From Channallabes apus (lineage: Eukaryota > Chordata > Actinopteri > Siluriformes > Clariidae), in contig CM060121.1 in NCBI GenBank assembly GCA_030522415.1, forward strand, positions 2,060,976-2,124,975: a stretch of DNA of 64,000 nt, written 5' to 3'. Of the stretch, positions 10,923 through 22,067 are shown one piece after another (the first letter of the stretch is position 1; every line of letters starts with the position of its first letter). The position numbers and the translations under genes are program-made. The notes beneath the pieces are model-generated. The model ran no database searches and had not been told where the DNA came from. It worked only from the letters and a program-made list of their open reading frames with translations.

Positions 10923-13021
10923 TTTCGAAATGTTTAAAAATATATTTAGAATGGAAACTTTACACCAATGCTTAATTAGTAAAGAGATTTGTATTATATA
11001 CAATATTTTAAACTTGATTTTTATAAATTAAGATTTATATTAAATTTAACTGCAAAATGTATAAAATCCTAAAGCACCTGAAACATTAGTTCATTTCTTT
11101 TTCATCTCAAACTATTACCCTGAAAAGAATAATGCAACATTATTTGTGTTTTATTAGTCATAATAAGGACCATTATTTACAGTAGATTATGGTAAATTTT
11201 ATATTTTTCTTTGCTTAAAAAATCTATTGGGTCAGTGTATATATTGTGTATATTTTAAAGTATATTTATTTTTCCACATCAACTAGGACTGATGCAGTAG
11301 CTTTTAGTAAGTACTGTATTTTTTTTTATATGTGAGAGTGTTACAGTACAAAATGATTTATTAAAAATATCCATGAATAGTTTATATTTTTCAACATATT
11401 GATTGATTAATTTAATGAATAATTAAAGAATAAAGATTACTTTATCATAGACATCAGCGCCATATGGAGAACTATATGTCTGTGTCAGATGATACCATAA
11501 AAATGTGCTTAAATTTCCATCACAGAAATGAACTCTGTAGTTTACCTTATCAACCAGTGCTGAAAATGGAGTCAGTGCGTTAACATAAACATTCTGAACT
11601 AGCTAGCTCACATAATAAAACTACTGATAATATTACAGATGAGCAAACTTGTAGCCGATATGTTAACATAGAAATTTTTATAGATTATACATTATTTTTT
11701 ACATTTCCTAACAGATTAGTTAGCTTGATTTCATTTTGAGCAACATTATCATGTTTGGATAAATCCCTCCATCACTCACTGCACGCTGCACTCTCATCGC
11801 CAGATCACTAGCCGGCTAATCAATATCTCTGCTGGGGAACACTCAATCAGTGTCTCTAGATTTTATTAAACTTCCCACTCCAAAACATTAGATGAAATGC
11901 CTGAGGATGACTGAGGCAGCTTTTTATTTCGGTAATGAACGCACTGCAGCATGGCTGTCTGAAACAGTCGAACAAGCCCGTCAGTTATTCCAGTGACGTT
12001 AAATGTACATACTGTAAGGAAAGCGGATTATCATCACAGATGATTATATGACGTGTGTGTGTGTGTGTGTGTGTTGGTGGTGTCAGAGACAGATCAGGGC
12101 CCGGTTTCTCGAAAGCTTCTTATCGCTAAGTAGTTCATAAGTTGTACCTTAACCTCTCTCTTAACTTTATGGCGCATTTCCCAAAACGTTCTTACGCTAA
12201 GTATCTCTTAGCTAAGTCACACGTTCGTAAGGTTGGTCTGGACCAACCTTAACTCATACTTAGCGTAGTTTCAGCTCAAGACGCTAGTGGCCGCCACTGA
12301 GCAGCAGTCTTTATAAATCAGCGGTGTATGCAAACACATTATGGCACGTTATCAAAGTCATATTAATGATGGAATATACTGTAGACCTGTTTAAGAATAT
12401 TATTTTATTTGATATCAGAACTAATAGAGTGACTTTTAATTAGCCTATTTCATAATGTGACTAATGCATTAAAATTGCCAATCACTATTAATATTAAACA
12501 GGTGGCGAACAATTAGGCAGCGATACAGCGTGGTGTTGTGTTAAACTGAAGACGGCGCGGTCCGTGGAGCCGTGTGGGTCATGTACATGTTTCCTTTAGA
12601 CAAAACTTCAGCCCTTTTCATATTTTCCCCGTGGTCGTTATTAAAAAAATTATTTAGACAAAAGTTTTGCTTTCCAAGGCAACAGATTATGGAGCTTCTT
12701 GAGCTGCTCAGACCTGCGCGTGCCAGACCAACGCATCGTACTTACTGTACTTACTGTACTGTACACTCCCCGTCCCGATGTCCAGCTGCTCGCTGCTTTT
12801 TGTTTAAAATATGTTTCATTGATCATTAGCCATTATCCATAACTTTATGGGTTTTTCTTTTGACACGTTTTATTTTTATGAAATTTGATTTAGTTAAATG
12901 AGAAAATAACCTTGGGAGTTTCAAACCCCGCATTCATTCATGTTTCTGGGTGATTGTAATGTTTAATACCCCTACAGTATTCACTCATGCGGTTTGACTC
13001 GCTGTGAGGTGCGGTGTGTTA

Positions 13022-13415
13022 TACCCCTATCTCACCTGCACGGTCTCGCGCTGTGGCCGTAGGCTTGATCATGATTCACCCCGAGTTTTTGCGCTGTGAT
13101 TACGTTTCCATCTTTCCGCGTGAAAAATTCAATGTTAAATTTTTTGCTGCTCCTCGCGGAAGCTTGCAGAACTTCGCGGAACGTTAAAGGAACGTCGTGG
13201 ACAATCGCGGCAGCTCACGGAGATGAGTCCGGCCACACAGGTGAGAGAGGGGTATTAGGCACCGTGATCCGCCTCGAGTGAAGATCTACAAGGTCCGCAA
13301 GCTTCCACATGTTAAACATGTTTATTTTTTTGCGTGATAAAATGGAAACGTAATAACAGCACCAAAACTCGCGCCGAATCATAATGAACCGCACTTAAGG
13401 TGTGAGATAGGGGTA
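13022..13415. mobile_element. Nested MITE 1 (TTA target duplication)
   Basis: Terminal inverted repeats are TACCCCTATCTCAC on the left and GTGAGATAGGGGTA on the right. TTA is present on both sides (13019-13021 and 13416-13418). The 394-bp body has no coding capacity and a GCG/CGC-rich, partly palindromic interior. The 3-bp TTA duplication fits the TWA preference of PIF/Harbinger elements. Confidence 0.82.
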
Positions 13416-13850
13416 TTAAACCTCCACCCTGTCATCTCATCGTATTCATTCCATAAGTGCTCTATACAACCCCAACAACTGACACTTCACATTGTTTCTG
13501 TTTGTGAAGAGTGTTATCAGCTGTTTGTCAATCAACTATGATTGTAAACCCGGTTCGTTTCACGGCCACATGTTACATGAAAATATTAGCGATATTAATT
13601 AACTAATTAATATTAATTGTCTATTATGACATGTTATTGTTAAGTTAACACATGTCGAAATAAACATTATTAAAAGAATTTAGTGCCATGTTTAATTTGT
13701 ATAGAAAGTTCCGTCTTTCTTAACGCTGTCATGCAAAAGGAGTGAAAAATCGATTCCAGAGCCACCGATGTCCGCTAATTCAGGACCTTCACTGTAGACA
13801 GCGCCACGTAACGTCGGACGTAAGAGGCAGCGACTTAAGAAGACTCCTAA

Positions 13851-14709
13851 GGGTGCTTTCACACCTACAGCATTTGGTGCGCACCAAACGTGTTTGGTCC
13901 CTTGGTTCGGTTCGTTTGCGTTGATGTGAATGCAATCTCGGTACTTTGGTGCGCACCAAATCAATCGATCCGAGACCTGCCTGAAGGGGTGGTCTCGGAC
14001 CGCTTTATCCGCTCTACTTTGGTGCAGTTCGCCTGGTGTGAAAGCAACCAAACCAAATCTGATGAAATGGTATAGTTTAATGCACTTTGGTATAAGATAC
14101 GGGGTTGCGGGTAAAATTATTTTCCCTTCCTGATGACTCGATTAAATTTTTCAAGCTCGACTCGCGATGAAATCAAACCGCGGAGAAACGTGGAGCGCCG
14201 AAGAAATTAAGTGCCTCTCTGTATTCACATTAAAGATGAAAAAATGTGTGGCTGGGCTGTTTCGATCAGCCAACGGATTACCTGATGGATCTGCAGGAAG
14301 ATCGCCGGCTAATAACAAAGTGATCATTCAGGAGGAGGGCACGTCTCTCCCTGAAGTGGCGGCGATGCGCAGTCGGCGAGATGAATAAACCGGGAAGCTG
14401 GTTTGGAGTCGCAGCCGCGAATCGTGTTCGAAATTAATTATCTGAAAATAATGATTTGCACGTACAATGCAGTGCGCGAGGTTCAGCACCATGAGCGCAA
14501 AGCAAAGCTGTTCCTTCATGATTATTGAAAGTGGCGCGATTTTCTGAAAATAGTCTGTTTCCGGTGCCGATGGGCTTCGCGGTCTATTTTGGTTCGTTTA
14601 GAACTCTACATATGTGAAAGCAAACCGTACCCACGTCTGTTTACTACATTGTAACATTTTTCTGACTGGTGCGGACTAAAGCAATCGAACTATAGGTGTG
14701 AAAGCACCC
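13851..14709. mobile_element. Nested MITE 2 (TAA target duplication)
   Basis: The left end GGGTGCTTTCACACCTA and the right end TAGGTGTGAAAGCACCC are perfect inverted complements over 17 bases. TAA flanks both sides (13848-13850 and 14710-14712). The 859-bp body includes subterminal TTTGGTGCGCACCAAA-type palindromes, which may be transposase binding sites. No transposase is encoded. Harbinger-like by target size; inferred. Confidence 0.85.
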
Positions 14710-14839
14710 TAAGAGACAGTTCGAGAAATACACTTAGAAAAGTTATCACTTAACGTAAGATATATCTTAAGAGTCTTCTTAGCGCGCGAATAGTGTGTGT
14801 TATCGAGAAACCGGGCCCAGGTCATTTACGCTTAGAAGA

Positions 14840-15245
14840 GAGCTAGTTAGCATGGCTGTAGAAATGGTCAATATTTATAAATGTATCCATTTAGTTTATT
14901 TTTATTTTATTTTTTTACAAAAAGCTTGAATGTTTGCTAGCATGGCCAAACAGTTCTGTAAACATTTACAAACATAAAAATCCTTTCAGAAATTCTAAAC
15001 ATTTCCTGTATAAATCCTCTCAGGTTAGCTCTAGCTCATGATATTTTTTTTTAAATAATCCTCATGAATACAAGATAATCTTTTTAAAAAGCCTGTCAGA
15101 GAAGCTTAAGTCATGTTAGCTAATAAACGAACTGACTAGGATTACGAGTAAAGCTTTAAAACGCGTAAACCTTACAATCCTCTGAGAAATCCTGTCAGGT
15201 TAGCGGTGTCAGCTAGTAAGTGTTGGATGTTAAGATTTTAAACAT
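14840..15245. repeat. Degenerate TTAGC/CCTGTCAG repeat array (left part)
   Basis: Loosely repeated modules of about 80-110 bp contain CCTGTCAGGTTAGC, AGCTAGTTAGCAT and ATAAACATTTA. The same modules resume at 19555-19990, on the other side of the candidate element at 15251-19480, and again at 50826-52045. Confidence 0.6.
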
Positions 15246-16202
15246 TTATCAATACCCATAGCAACATTTTGTTGCTCAGAATGAGCTTTTTCTTGTCTCA
15301 CGAGACTGAATTAAACTGTCTCATTACACGCTTGACTGTCTTTTCTATGTCTCCTAAACCCCACTTAGGAGAAACAAAGAGACATAGCTGAGACACAAAG
15401 TGAGACATACTTTTGAGAAACATTTGAGAAATTTGAGATGTACATGAGAAACAGAACTGCATTTGAAGGAGAAGCAAATGAGCCATATACAAGACCATAG
15501 AGATTAAAGTCAGATATAAATGAGATGCATAAAACAACAAATGAGAAATATTATAGTTTTATTGAACAAATAAAGAATCCTCAATTAACAGCATACAGTG
15601 TAATAAATTTACACAATATAACAGCAAAATCTGGCAAATCAAGACACTAAATTATACAAAATGTCACCCAACCTGACAAAGATATTAAGTGTCACACTGT
15701 TTAACTCAAAGTATGATTTATACAGGAGTTACACAAAGTCCACAGCATCGTGACGATCTTCCAGTGAAAAGAATCAGTCAAAAAGGAGATGAAAAATTTA
15801 AAGGAAAATTGGTTGCTTGTTGTATGTAAGGGCTACAGGAACGGGCCAATGCCAGGAAAAGTTCTCTCTCACCGGCTACACCAGTCTTCTCTTGTGGTGG
15901 ACGTCCAACAAGTTTGTCCAAAGTCTGAAACTCCTGGAGTTCTTAGTATCTAATGCAGTAGTTCTCAAACTTTTTCTGTCATTCCCCACTTAAGGGGGTG
16001 AGCGAATTTTCAAGCCCCACTTGTCAACAAAATAATAACGAAATCGGCCAAGTTTACTGTTTATTGAAATATCAATTCCTAAACCAATAAGATCAAACAC
16101 CACCAAGTTCAAAACAGATAAAATACACGTGCAATTGTTATAAAAGGCTTACGTTGGCACTTACTGTATCTTTGCATAATTGACCCCATGTTTATTAGCT
16201 GC

Positions 16203-16514
16203 TCAGTAATCGTTTGTAGTTTTTTTGCTCTGGCATAAAGCCATTTGTGTTTTGCTGTCCACTGATTCTGATGTTACCATGCGATTCTCCTGCTGTCTGT
16301 ATTCTGCCAGCTTTCTTTGAAAGAAGTCTAGTGGCTTATTAACGTGACTGGAGTGTGTTGTCTCTAAGTGTCTTCCTAATTTGTTGGGTCTCATGCGGTC
16401 TGCTGCCAGCGGTTTAAGACACAAAACACACACGGGTCTCTCTCTTGCCCCCACCATCACCACCATGAATCCAAGCTCAAGATAGACTTCATTAGTCGTG
16501 GGTGATATAACCAA
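16203..16514 (-). pseudogene. hAT transposase fragment, BED zinc finger (ZBED5-like lineage)
   Basis: A 103-codon minus-strand frame contains ERPVCVLCLKPLAADRM followed by NKLGRHLETTHSSHVNKPL. This gives the C-x2-C ... H-x4-H ligands of a BED finger and the KPLDFFQRK motif that follows it in ZBED5-type hAT transposases. BED fingers bind the transposon ends. The catalytic and dimerisation domains are absent, so this is a truncated remnant. The preceding residues do not look like transposase, so the open frame start is not meaningful. Confidence 0.8.
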
Positions 16515-16655
16515 AATCTTCTATCACGGTAGAAGCAATTTTCTACCTCGATAATGATCACAATCACAATTGCTATATCACAATATAGCAATTTGTATCT
16601 GACAATGCATAAATAAAAATTCAAACACAAAGAAACTATTTTACATAATGTAATT

Positions 16656-16925
16656 TTATTTAAACTGTGAATTGCTGAGGTTTATTTTTTTACTTTGGCC
16701 ATATTCGTTTGGATGCTTGGATTTCAGATGATAGAAAAGGTTTGACGTGTTTCCACCGCTTGTTAAAACAGTGCACTTGTTTACCTTCCAAATCACGTTC
16801 GTCTCATTCGTATCACTTTTCTTATACCCGAACCAATTCCACACCACAGACGAGGCACCTTTTTTCTTTACAATCTCCTCGTCACATGTAAGCAAACTCA
16901 CTGCTGCTGCACCGTCTTCTTCCAT
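16656..16925 (-). pseudogene. hAT transposase N-terminus, second BED-finger lineage
   Basis: The likely original start is the ATG at 16925 (MEEDGAAAVSLLTCDEE). It is followed by KKKGASSVVWNWFGYKKSD and a finger region with NVIWKVNKCTVLTSGGNTS and NLFYHLKSKHPNEYG. This matches the ZBED1/ZBED4-type hAT family. The H-x4-H half is intact, but Trp and Asn occupy the two positions where the C-x2-C ligands are expected, so metal binding is probably lost. The frame is open upstream of the start only by chance. Confidence 0.75.
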
Positions 16926-19554
16926 CGTCGAAGTGTACGTGAAGCCAAACACATCAAAAGTGGGACGAAACCGCAGCACCCGATTGAACCGAATATCTGC
17001 GCAAATACAGCGCAGCGCGACTATCTGGATAGCGCAGTGATGATCTGGTTTATTTGCGCAGCCCGGTGGATCGCGCAGCGCCGCTCGAATCACAAACATG
17101 CGCGACTCACTGTGTTTTTATTTAAAAACTATTTAAAATGTCAGGACTGTTTAATATTGTTTCCGGCTTGCCATGCCTGGTTTGTACGTGCGCATCCCAG
17201 CGGGGTAAAATGTATTTTGATGGTCTGAGCGGTTTATTTCTGTCAGAGTCGCGCAGCGCTGCCCAGTGGGTCGCGCAGGTTTGTGATTCGAGCAGCGCTG
17301 CTCAAGTTGGCCCGACGTTAAACCATTATTGTTCCACTATGGTTCCACTTTTTCTCCCGGCCCACAACTGATGTTATTTTAAATTTACTTGTATTAATGA
17401 TCCTTTTATTTGTGTGTGATTGTTTAGTTTTTTCCTATTATTTTCCACTAATTTCCTCTCGTTCATTGCGCCCCACCTGTCATGTCTGTATTCCCCACTA
17501 GTGGGGCGCGCCACGCACTTTGAGAACCACTGGTCTAATGGAAGAAATGAAATATATATTAAAACATTTGAGATTTACCTAAACACCATCCAGCTACTCC
17601 GTTCCCAACTGTCTGAAGGTTGAGAGGTGGGCTTGAGCTCATGGGCTGGTGTTTACCTGACTGATGATGTGGTGCTGATGGAGAGTCCGGAACATTCTCC
17701 TGCAGTTTCATTGTTGAGATTCTTGGTCTACTGAGGTGGCATGCTTCTGAAAATAAATGTAGTGAATAAAAAAAGTTAAATGTATATAATTACCAAGATA
17801 ACCTTTCCACAAAAATATTTTTACCATTAAAAAAAGAAAAGGTTTAGTTTAGCAATTTAAGAGAATCAACATAAGGTGTGTAAATTTTAGCTAAGTATAC
17901 CACAGTTTATTTATTTATTTTACCACAGACTCTGTGGTTTTAACTTACATTTTGACTCCATGTCAATAATAATTAATGATAAATTGGGCGCGAAAAAGTA
18001 AAACCCACCCTCACCGTCGGCTTTCCCTTCTTGGTCTTTCCTTCATTTTTATCTGCGGCAGGTAAAGTAGGTGGTGCGCTACCGCCCCCTAAAGGTCTGG
18101 ATGAATGATGGATAAAGTGTATTTTTGCTGATTGACACCGAGGCCTGGCGATGCTGCACGTTTCTCTAACACACTGGACACTTAAACATTTGCAGGCTTG
18201 GAGCACGTGTGGGGGAAATTGTGGATGAATTATGTCTTTGTTAAAATCTATATATGTGCTGTAGACCTTATTTGGGTGGCCCTGAAAAAATATTAAACAT
18301 TTAGTCATAAATGTACTGTATAATAAAAAAAAATAGGTTTGGTCTTAAATGATAAGTGTAGACAGAAATCACTGAACACAAACATTATCTCATTGCTTCA
18401 CTTCTCAACAATAAAATATTCTGTATAATGTATTTTAATTCTTTATTGGTGATTACATTTGTACAGAATGTAAAGTAAGTTTGCCACTTGTTAGGTTAAT
18501 TTCAATAAATTCATCATGGTGTACACATTTGTAAAGGCATAGCCATGTTGATTAACTAGGGACACCTGGGTGTACTGTATAATAATATAACTGGTGGTGG
18601 GATTTTAAATAAAGAATAAACAAGCTAGATTTCAAAATAAAACATTTATCCATTACAAAGTAATTTTGTAATTGACTTTAGTTGTTACCAACCTAGTGTA
18701 CATATCTACATACAGTATCTTCATTTTAGAGATCCAACCTACTAACCCTCCGCTCCATCTACCCGTATGTCAAGAGCAAGATGAAGTATATTTAAAAAAA
18801 AAAGTATTAAACACTCTTTAGTGTAGATGGCACTGATTGTCAGAGAACCTCAGCCCTAAACCCCAAAGCATTTTGAGCCATTCTTTGCATTATGTTTTTA
18901 ATAAATATACTGTATATGAGTCAGGATTGTGCAATGGTGACATTTTTTCAGCAGAATATATTCTTCAATATAAAGAACTCAGTTTTATTTCATTTTAACT
19001 AACTATACACACATGACTAAGCATTTTATTTATTTATTTTTTAAAGGATCATACTGTATCAGAACATACTGTATCAGAAAACCCAAATGCACAGTACTTT
19101 AAACTTTATGTGTGGGAAACACTGCTTTGGGGAAACAAAAAATATGTGAGTCGCACACAAGACAAATATGAACTGAGATTTAGCGGTAATGAGCCATATT
19201 TGAGACATATTTGAGAAGATTGAGGAAATGGTTAAAATCTCATTCAAGTCTCAAAGATGGCTCATTTCTGCATATGTGAGTCATATACAGAGATAAATAT
19301 AAACTATCTCTGAGATTTAAAGTTAATGAGCCACATTTGAGACACCTTTGAGAAGATGCAGAAAACACCTAAATCTCATTCAAGTCAGCGACGAGCGAAG
19401 TCAAAGACAGCTCATTTCTGTCTAGGAGACAGAAGAGATTACCATGAGATCTCATTGTGGAATTTTTTTGCTATAGGTATTTATTTTAACTTGTATTCTT
19501 TTAGAATTCCCGTGCAGAATTTAGTGCAATTAAACAAATAATATTTATGAGAGT

Positions 19555-19995
19555 TAATACTTTTAGAAAGCCTGTCAGGGTAGCGCAAGTGATGTTATTG
19601 ACAAGTATATGTTATGCATTATCAGAAAAGCTTTTAAAATTTTGTAAAGCCTTAAAATGTTTATTTTAAGGCTTTAGAAGTAGCAATGTCAGCTAGTCAA
19701 TTAGCTTTTGGTGTCAGCTAGTTAATTAGCTTTTGGTATTAGGATTATGAATATCAGTGTTATGAGCTTTAATGTTCTTCTGAGAAAATCTCTGAGAGCA
19801 TGTGCTTTCTAGCTAGCTGTGTAACGCTGTGTGATTGTATTGTATAATTTGTGAAGAATATTGACATTGGTGGATGTCAAAGGGTCCGTTTAGCTTATGT
19901 TTGCTAACTTTATAGATTATAAACAAGATTCTGAATTTGTATATGAATATTACATTCCTGTTGAGTTAGAGTATGTCAGTTAGCAAATTTTTAAT
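19555..19995. repeat. Degenerate TTAGC/CCTGTCAG repeat array (right part)
   Basis: Modules such as AGCCTGTCAGGGTAGC and GTCAGCTAGTTAATTAGC continue the array seen at 14840-15245, consistent with insertion of the intervening element into a pre-existing array. Confidence 0.55.
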
Positions 19996-20710
19996 TTTTA
20001 ACAATTACCATTGCTAAAAGCGCTATATAAATAAAATTAAATTTAATTAGCTATAAGGCTCTGGGGGGCGGGGGGCTCAAATATGAACAGCTATTTTTTT
20101 CTTTTTCCTCATACGGGCATAGCCATAATCAAACCTACCGCCATGACCATATTCTCATTCCTGGTCTTCAAAACGGAGGCCCAGAGCCTCGCATTGCTCA
20201 GACTGAAAAGATGCATTTCCTCATTTTTCCTTCATGTCCCCAATCTTCTCATGGCTTGCCACTCACTAACCAAATCTTAAAGAAAATCTCTCCATTGTTG
20301 CACAGAAGAACCTTCTAAAGCTTCAGCAGGATTGAACTTCAAAGAGTTTAGACGTTCTGACAATCCACATCGAGACGGGATTATTATTAGACCATGAACC
20401 CATCAACCTTGGGGCTCTGGAGATTTGACAAATCTCAAATGAGTGACAGAATTAGACAAAAGGAAGCTTTCCACACAGAGCCTCTTTCCATTTTCGTTCC
20501 GTGAACTTTAATTAAGAACGTCATTAACTTTGATCAAATATCTCCGTGACATCAAGTCTATTCTGGGAGCTTCTCGGCATTCGAGAGCGTTTATATTCAT
20601 GGGTGTTTTATTCTTCCTGACATTCATAACGAATGACATTTTATCCATCAATATAATGTTTCATTTATCATAGTAAGGTCTCTGTTTTTTTTCTCTTCCT
20701 TTCTTTCCAG

Positions 20711-21309
20711 GACGTGAAGTCGACGTTCTTCCAGTTCGGTGCGTCCATCCAGCAGGAGGCACTGCTCATGTTGAACATCATGGAGGAATACGACTGGCAC
20801 GTGTTCTCCATCGTGACCAGCAAGTTTCCAGGCTACCAGGATTTCATCGCTATCCTTAAGACCACTGTGGACAACAGCTTTGTAGGATGGGACCTGCAGC
20901 ACACCATCACGTTGGATGCAGTGGACGGCGTGGAGGGTGCACGAAGTCAGCTCCAGCTCAAGAAGGTCCAGTCGCCAGTCATCTTGCTGTACTGCTCCAA
21001 AGATGAAGCGACATACATCCTGGAGGAGGCGCGCTCGCTAGGACTTATTGGTTTTGGATACATCTGGATCGTACCCAGTTTGACCACGGGCAACCCGGAC
21101 ATAACGCCTGATGAGTTCCCGTCAGGAATGATCTCTGTCTCCTATGACGATTGGGACTATCCTCTGGAAGCAAGGGTTCGAGACGGGCTTGGGATCATCA
21201 CTACGGCGGCGGCGGCCATGTTGAAAGAGTTTGGTGATATTCCTGAAGCCAAGACCAGCTGCTATGGGCAGATGGAGAAGGCCAAGCTGCCGCCAAGTGC
21301 GCTTCACAA
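20711..21309 (+). CDS. grin2a: NMDA receptor GluN2A-like subunit, ATD exon (599 bp)
   Basis: Coding exon for the distal amino-terminal (LIVBP-like) domain of a GluN2 subunit, the extracellular module that binds allosteric modulators and tunes gating of this glutamate- and glycine-gated Ca2+-permeable channel. The acceptor is a strong pyrimidine tract ending CTTTCCAG. The donor is GTAAGT at 21310. The frame opens with GAC GTG AAG (phase 0) and ends with two bases, AA, of a split Lys codon completed at 38307. Diagnostic stretches include [55 protein letters not shown] and [15 protein letters not shown]; these favour GluN2A over 2B, 2C or 2D. It is 6 bp longer than the ~593-bp mammalian exon, placed at residues 69-77. 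The frame is intact, without stops or repeats. Confidence 0.95.
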
Positions 21310-22039
21310 GTAAGTGAGCGGCCTTTATGATGATGAGTTTTATTATCATTGATGTTGCGCAACACAAATGCTTCATAACACGATGTGTTGTAAACATTTT
21401 CCCACTCCAACTTTAGGAATGAAAGAAGTCAGAGTACATGGTGACAGACACGAGCTTGCAGCCAATCAGGAGAGAGACACATGGATTTAGTACTGATAGC
21501 AAGTGATTGATCAGTGATAGCTGATTTACCCTCAATCAAGTGATTTATCGCATTTGTACCTCTTCCCAGTCGGTATTGAGAGATGTTTGCCTGTTTCTCT
21601 GAGTGCGTTTGTTCGTTTGTGTGTGTTTTCATTGCCAGGTTCTTTACACTAACTGGCTTGTACGGTTTGTAACTTATTTAAACAGGATACACAGATTTCT
21701 TAACAAATTTATCCTCGTCGCTATTTACAGTAAGTCTATTCCCTAGTGCATCTTCGGAGCTTTGGGACACGGATGTGTATTGGCGCTCGGATAATGTGGA
21801 CACCGTTAAAACTCAAGCTCATAAACATATATTGAGTTCTCGTTCACCAGATCCAGCTGTTTTATAATGCCTACAGTATATAGGCGCCACAGCTGCACGT
21901 CAATACCGTAACAATCAGGTTAGATCGTTAGTTACAGGGATATCGATATCCAGACACTAGTGACACGTTAATGGTGTAAATGAGCCGCAGTATCTCAAAG
22001 GCAGTATTACTCAGTCCCTTCCAGCATCATTCTCGCCTC

Positions 22040-22067
22040 AGTGTGTGTGTGTGTGTGTGTGTGTGTT
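22040..22067. repeat. (GT)n microsatellite
   Basis: Run of about 14 GT units. Confidence 0.93.

Larger units (their letters stand above)
12097..14818. mobile_element. MITE-like DNA transposon containing two nested MITEs
   Basis: The left end GGGCCCGGTTTCTCGA and the right end TCGAGAAACCGGGCCC are exact inverted complements over 16 bases. Inner sequence with repeated TTAAG/CTTAAG and GCTAAGT motifs continues on both sides of the inserted copies. No transposase frame is visible. Without the inserts it is about 1.5 kb. A flanking AGG might be a 3-bp duplication, but it overlaps the ends and I do not rely on it. The superfamily is not certain; a Harbinger-like element is possible. Confidence 0.75.
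15956..17532 (-). mobile_element. hAT transposon remnant with 8-bp target duplication
   Basis: The ends are CAGTAGTTCTCAAA (left) and TTTGAGAACCACTG (right), the classic hAT CAGTGGTTCTCAAA terminus. Flanks ATCTAATG (15948-15955) and GTCTAATG (17533-17540) match at 7 of 8 positions. The subterminal GTGGGGCG sequence at the right pairs with CCCCACTT at the left. Two BED-type zinc-finger fragments of different lineages lie inside, which implies a second hAT copy nested within it. Confidence 0.85.
15873..18281 (-). other. Possible spliced minus-strand reading frame inside the 15.25-19.48 kb element
   Basis: The segment 18281 down to 18015 is an open 89-codon block bounded by an acceptor-like TTTTTTCAG and a donor-like GTGAGGG, beginning GHPNKVYSTYIDFNKD and ending KTKKGKPT. 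Two further minus-strand blocks have splice-like edges: 17746-17657 (TTTTCAG acceptor, GTAAAC donor) and 15924-15873 (GTTTCAG acceptor, GTGAGAG donor). If real, this would be a transposon gene with introns, interrupted by the hAT copy. Splice motifs of this strength occur by chance, the second block has an in-frame stop in phase 0, and I do not recognise the protein. Confidence 0.22.
15251..19481. mobile_element. Candidate large DNA transposon with subterminal repeats
   Basis: The left end AATACCCATAGCAA is an imperfect inverted match to the right end TTGCTATAGGTATT. Adjoining subterminal segments also pair: TCTGTCTCC(T)A near the right end is mirrored by TATGTCTCCTAAA on the left. Both ends carry clusters of GAGACATATTTGAG-type repeats (15296-15545 and 19140-19440). 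The interior holds a hAT insertion (15956-17532) and possible minus-strand exons. No target duplication is clear. The superfamily is not recognised. Confidence 0.5.
1..20710 (+). other. Upstream intron of the grin2a-like gene (5' end outside window)
   Basis: No host coding exon is recognisable before 20711, so this is read as intron sequence of the plus-strand GluN2 gene, more than 20.7 kb long. Repeats and transposons are annotated separately. I see nothing recognisable in 2380-3050, 3200-4430, 5120-5990, 6900-8200, 8911-9640, 10930-12050 and 20000-20680 beyond short microsatellites. The short open frames in these stretches have repeat-like or unbiased composition and no family motifs. An unrecognised host exon or a conserved noncoding element cannot be excluded without alignment to other fish. 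Confidence 0.75.

Noticed and set aside
12743..12763. Regulatory protein-binding cluster made of TACTGTA repeats
   Set aside because: The same heptamer occurs throughout the window, including inside dead transposons, so a local regulatory role is less likely than excision scars.
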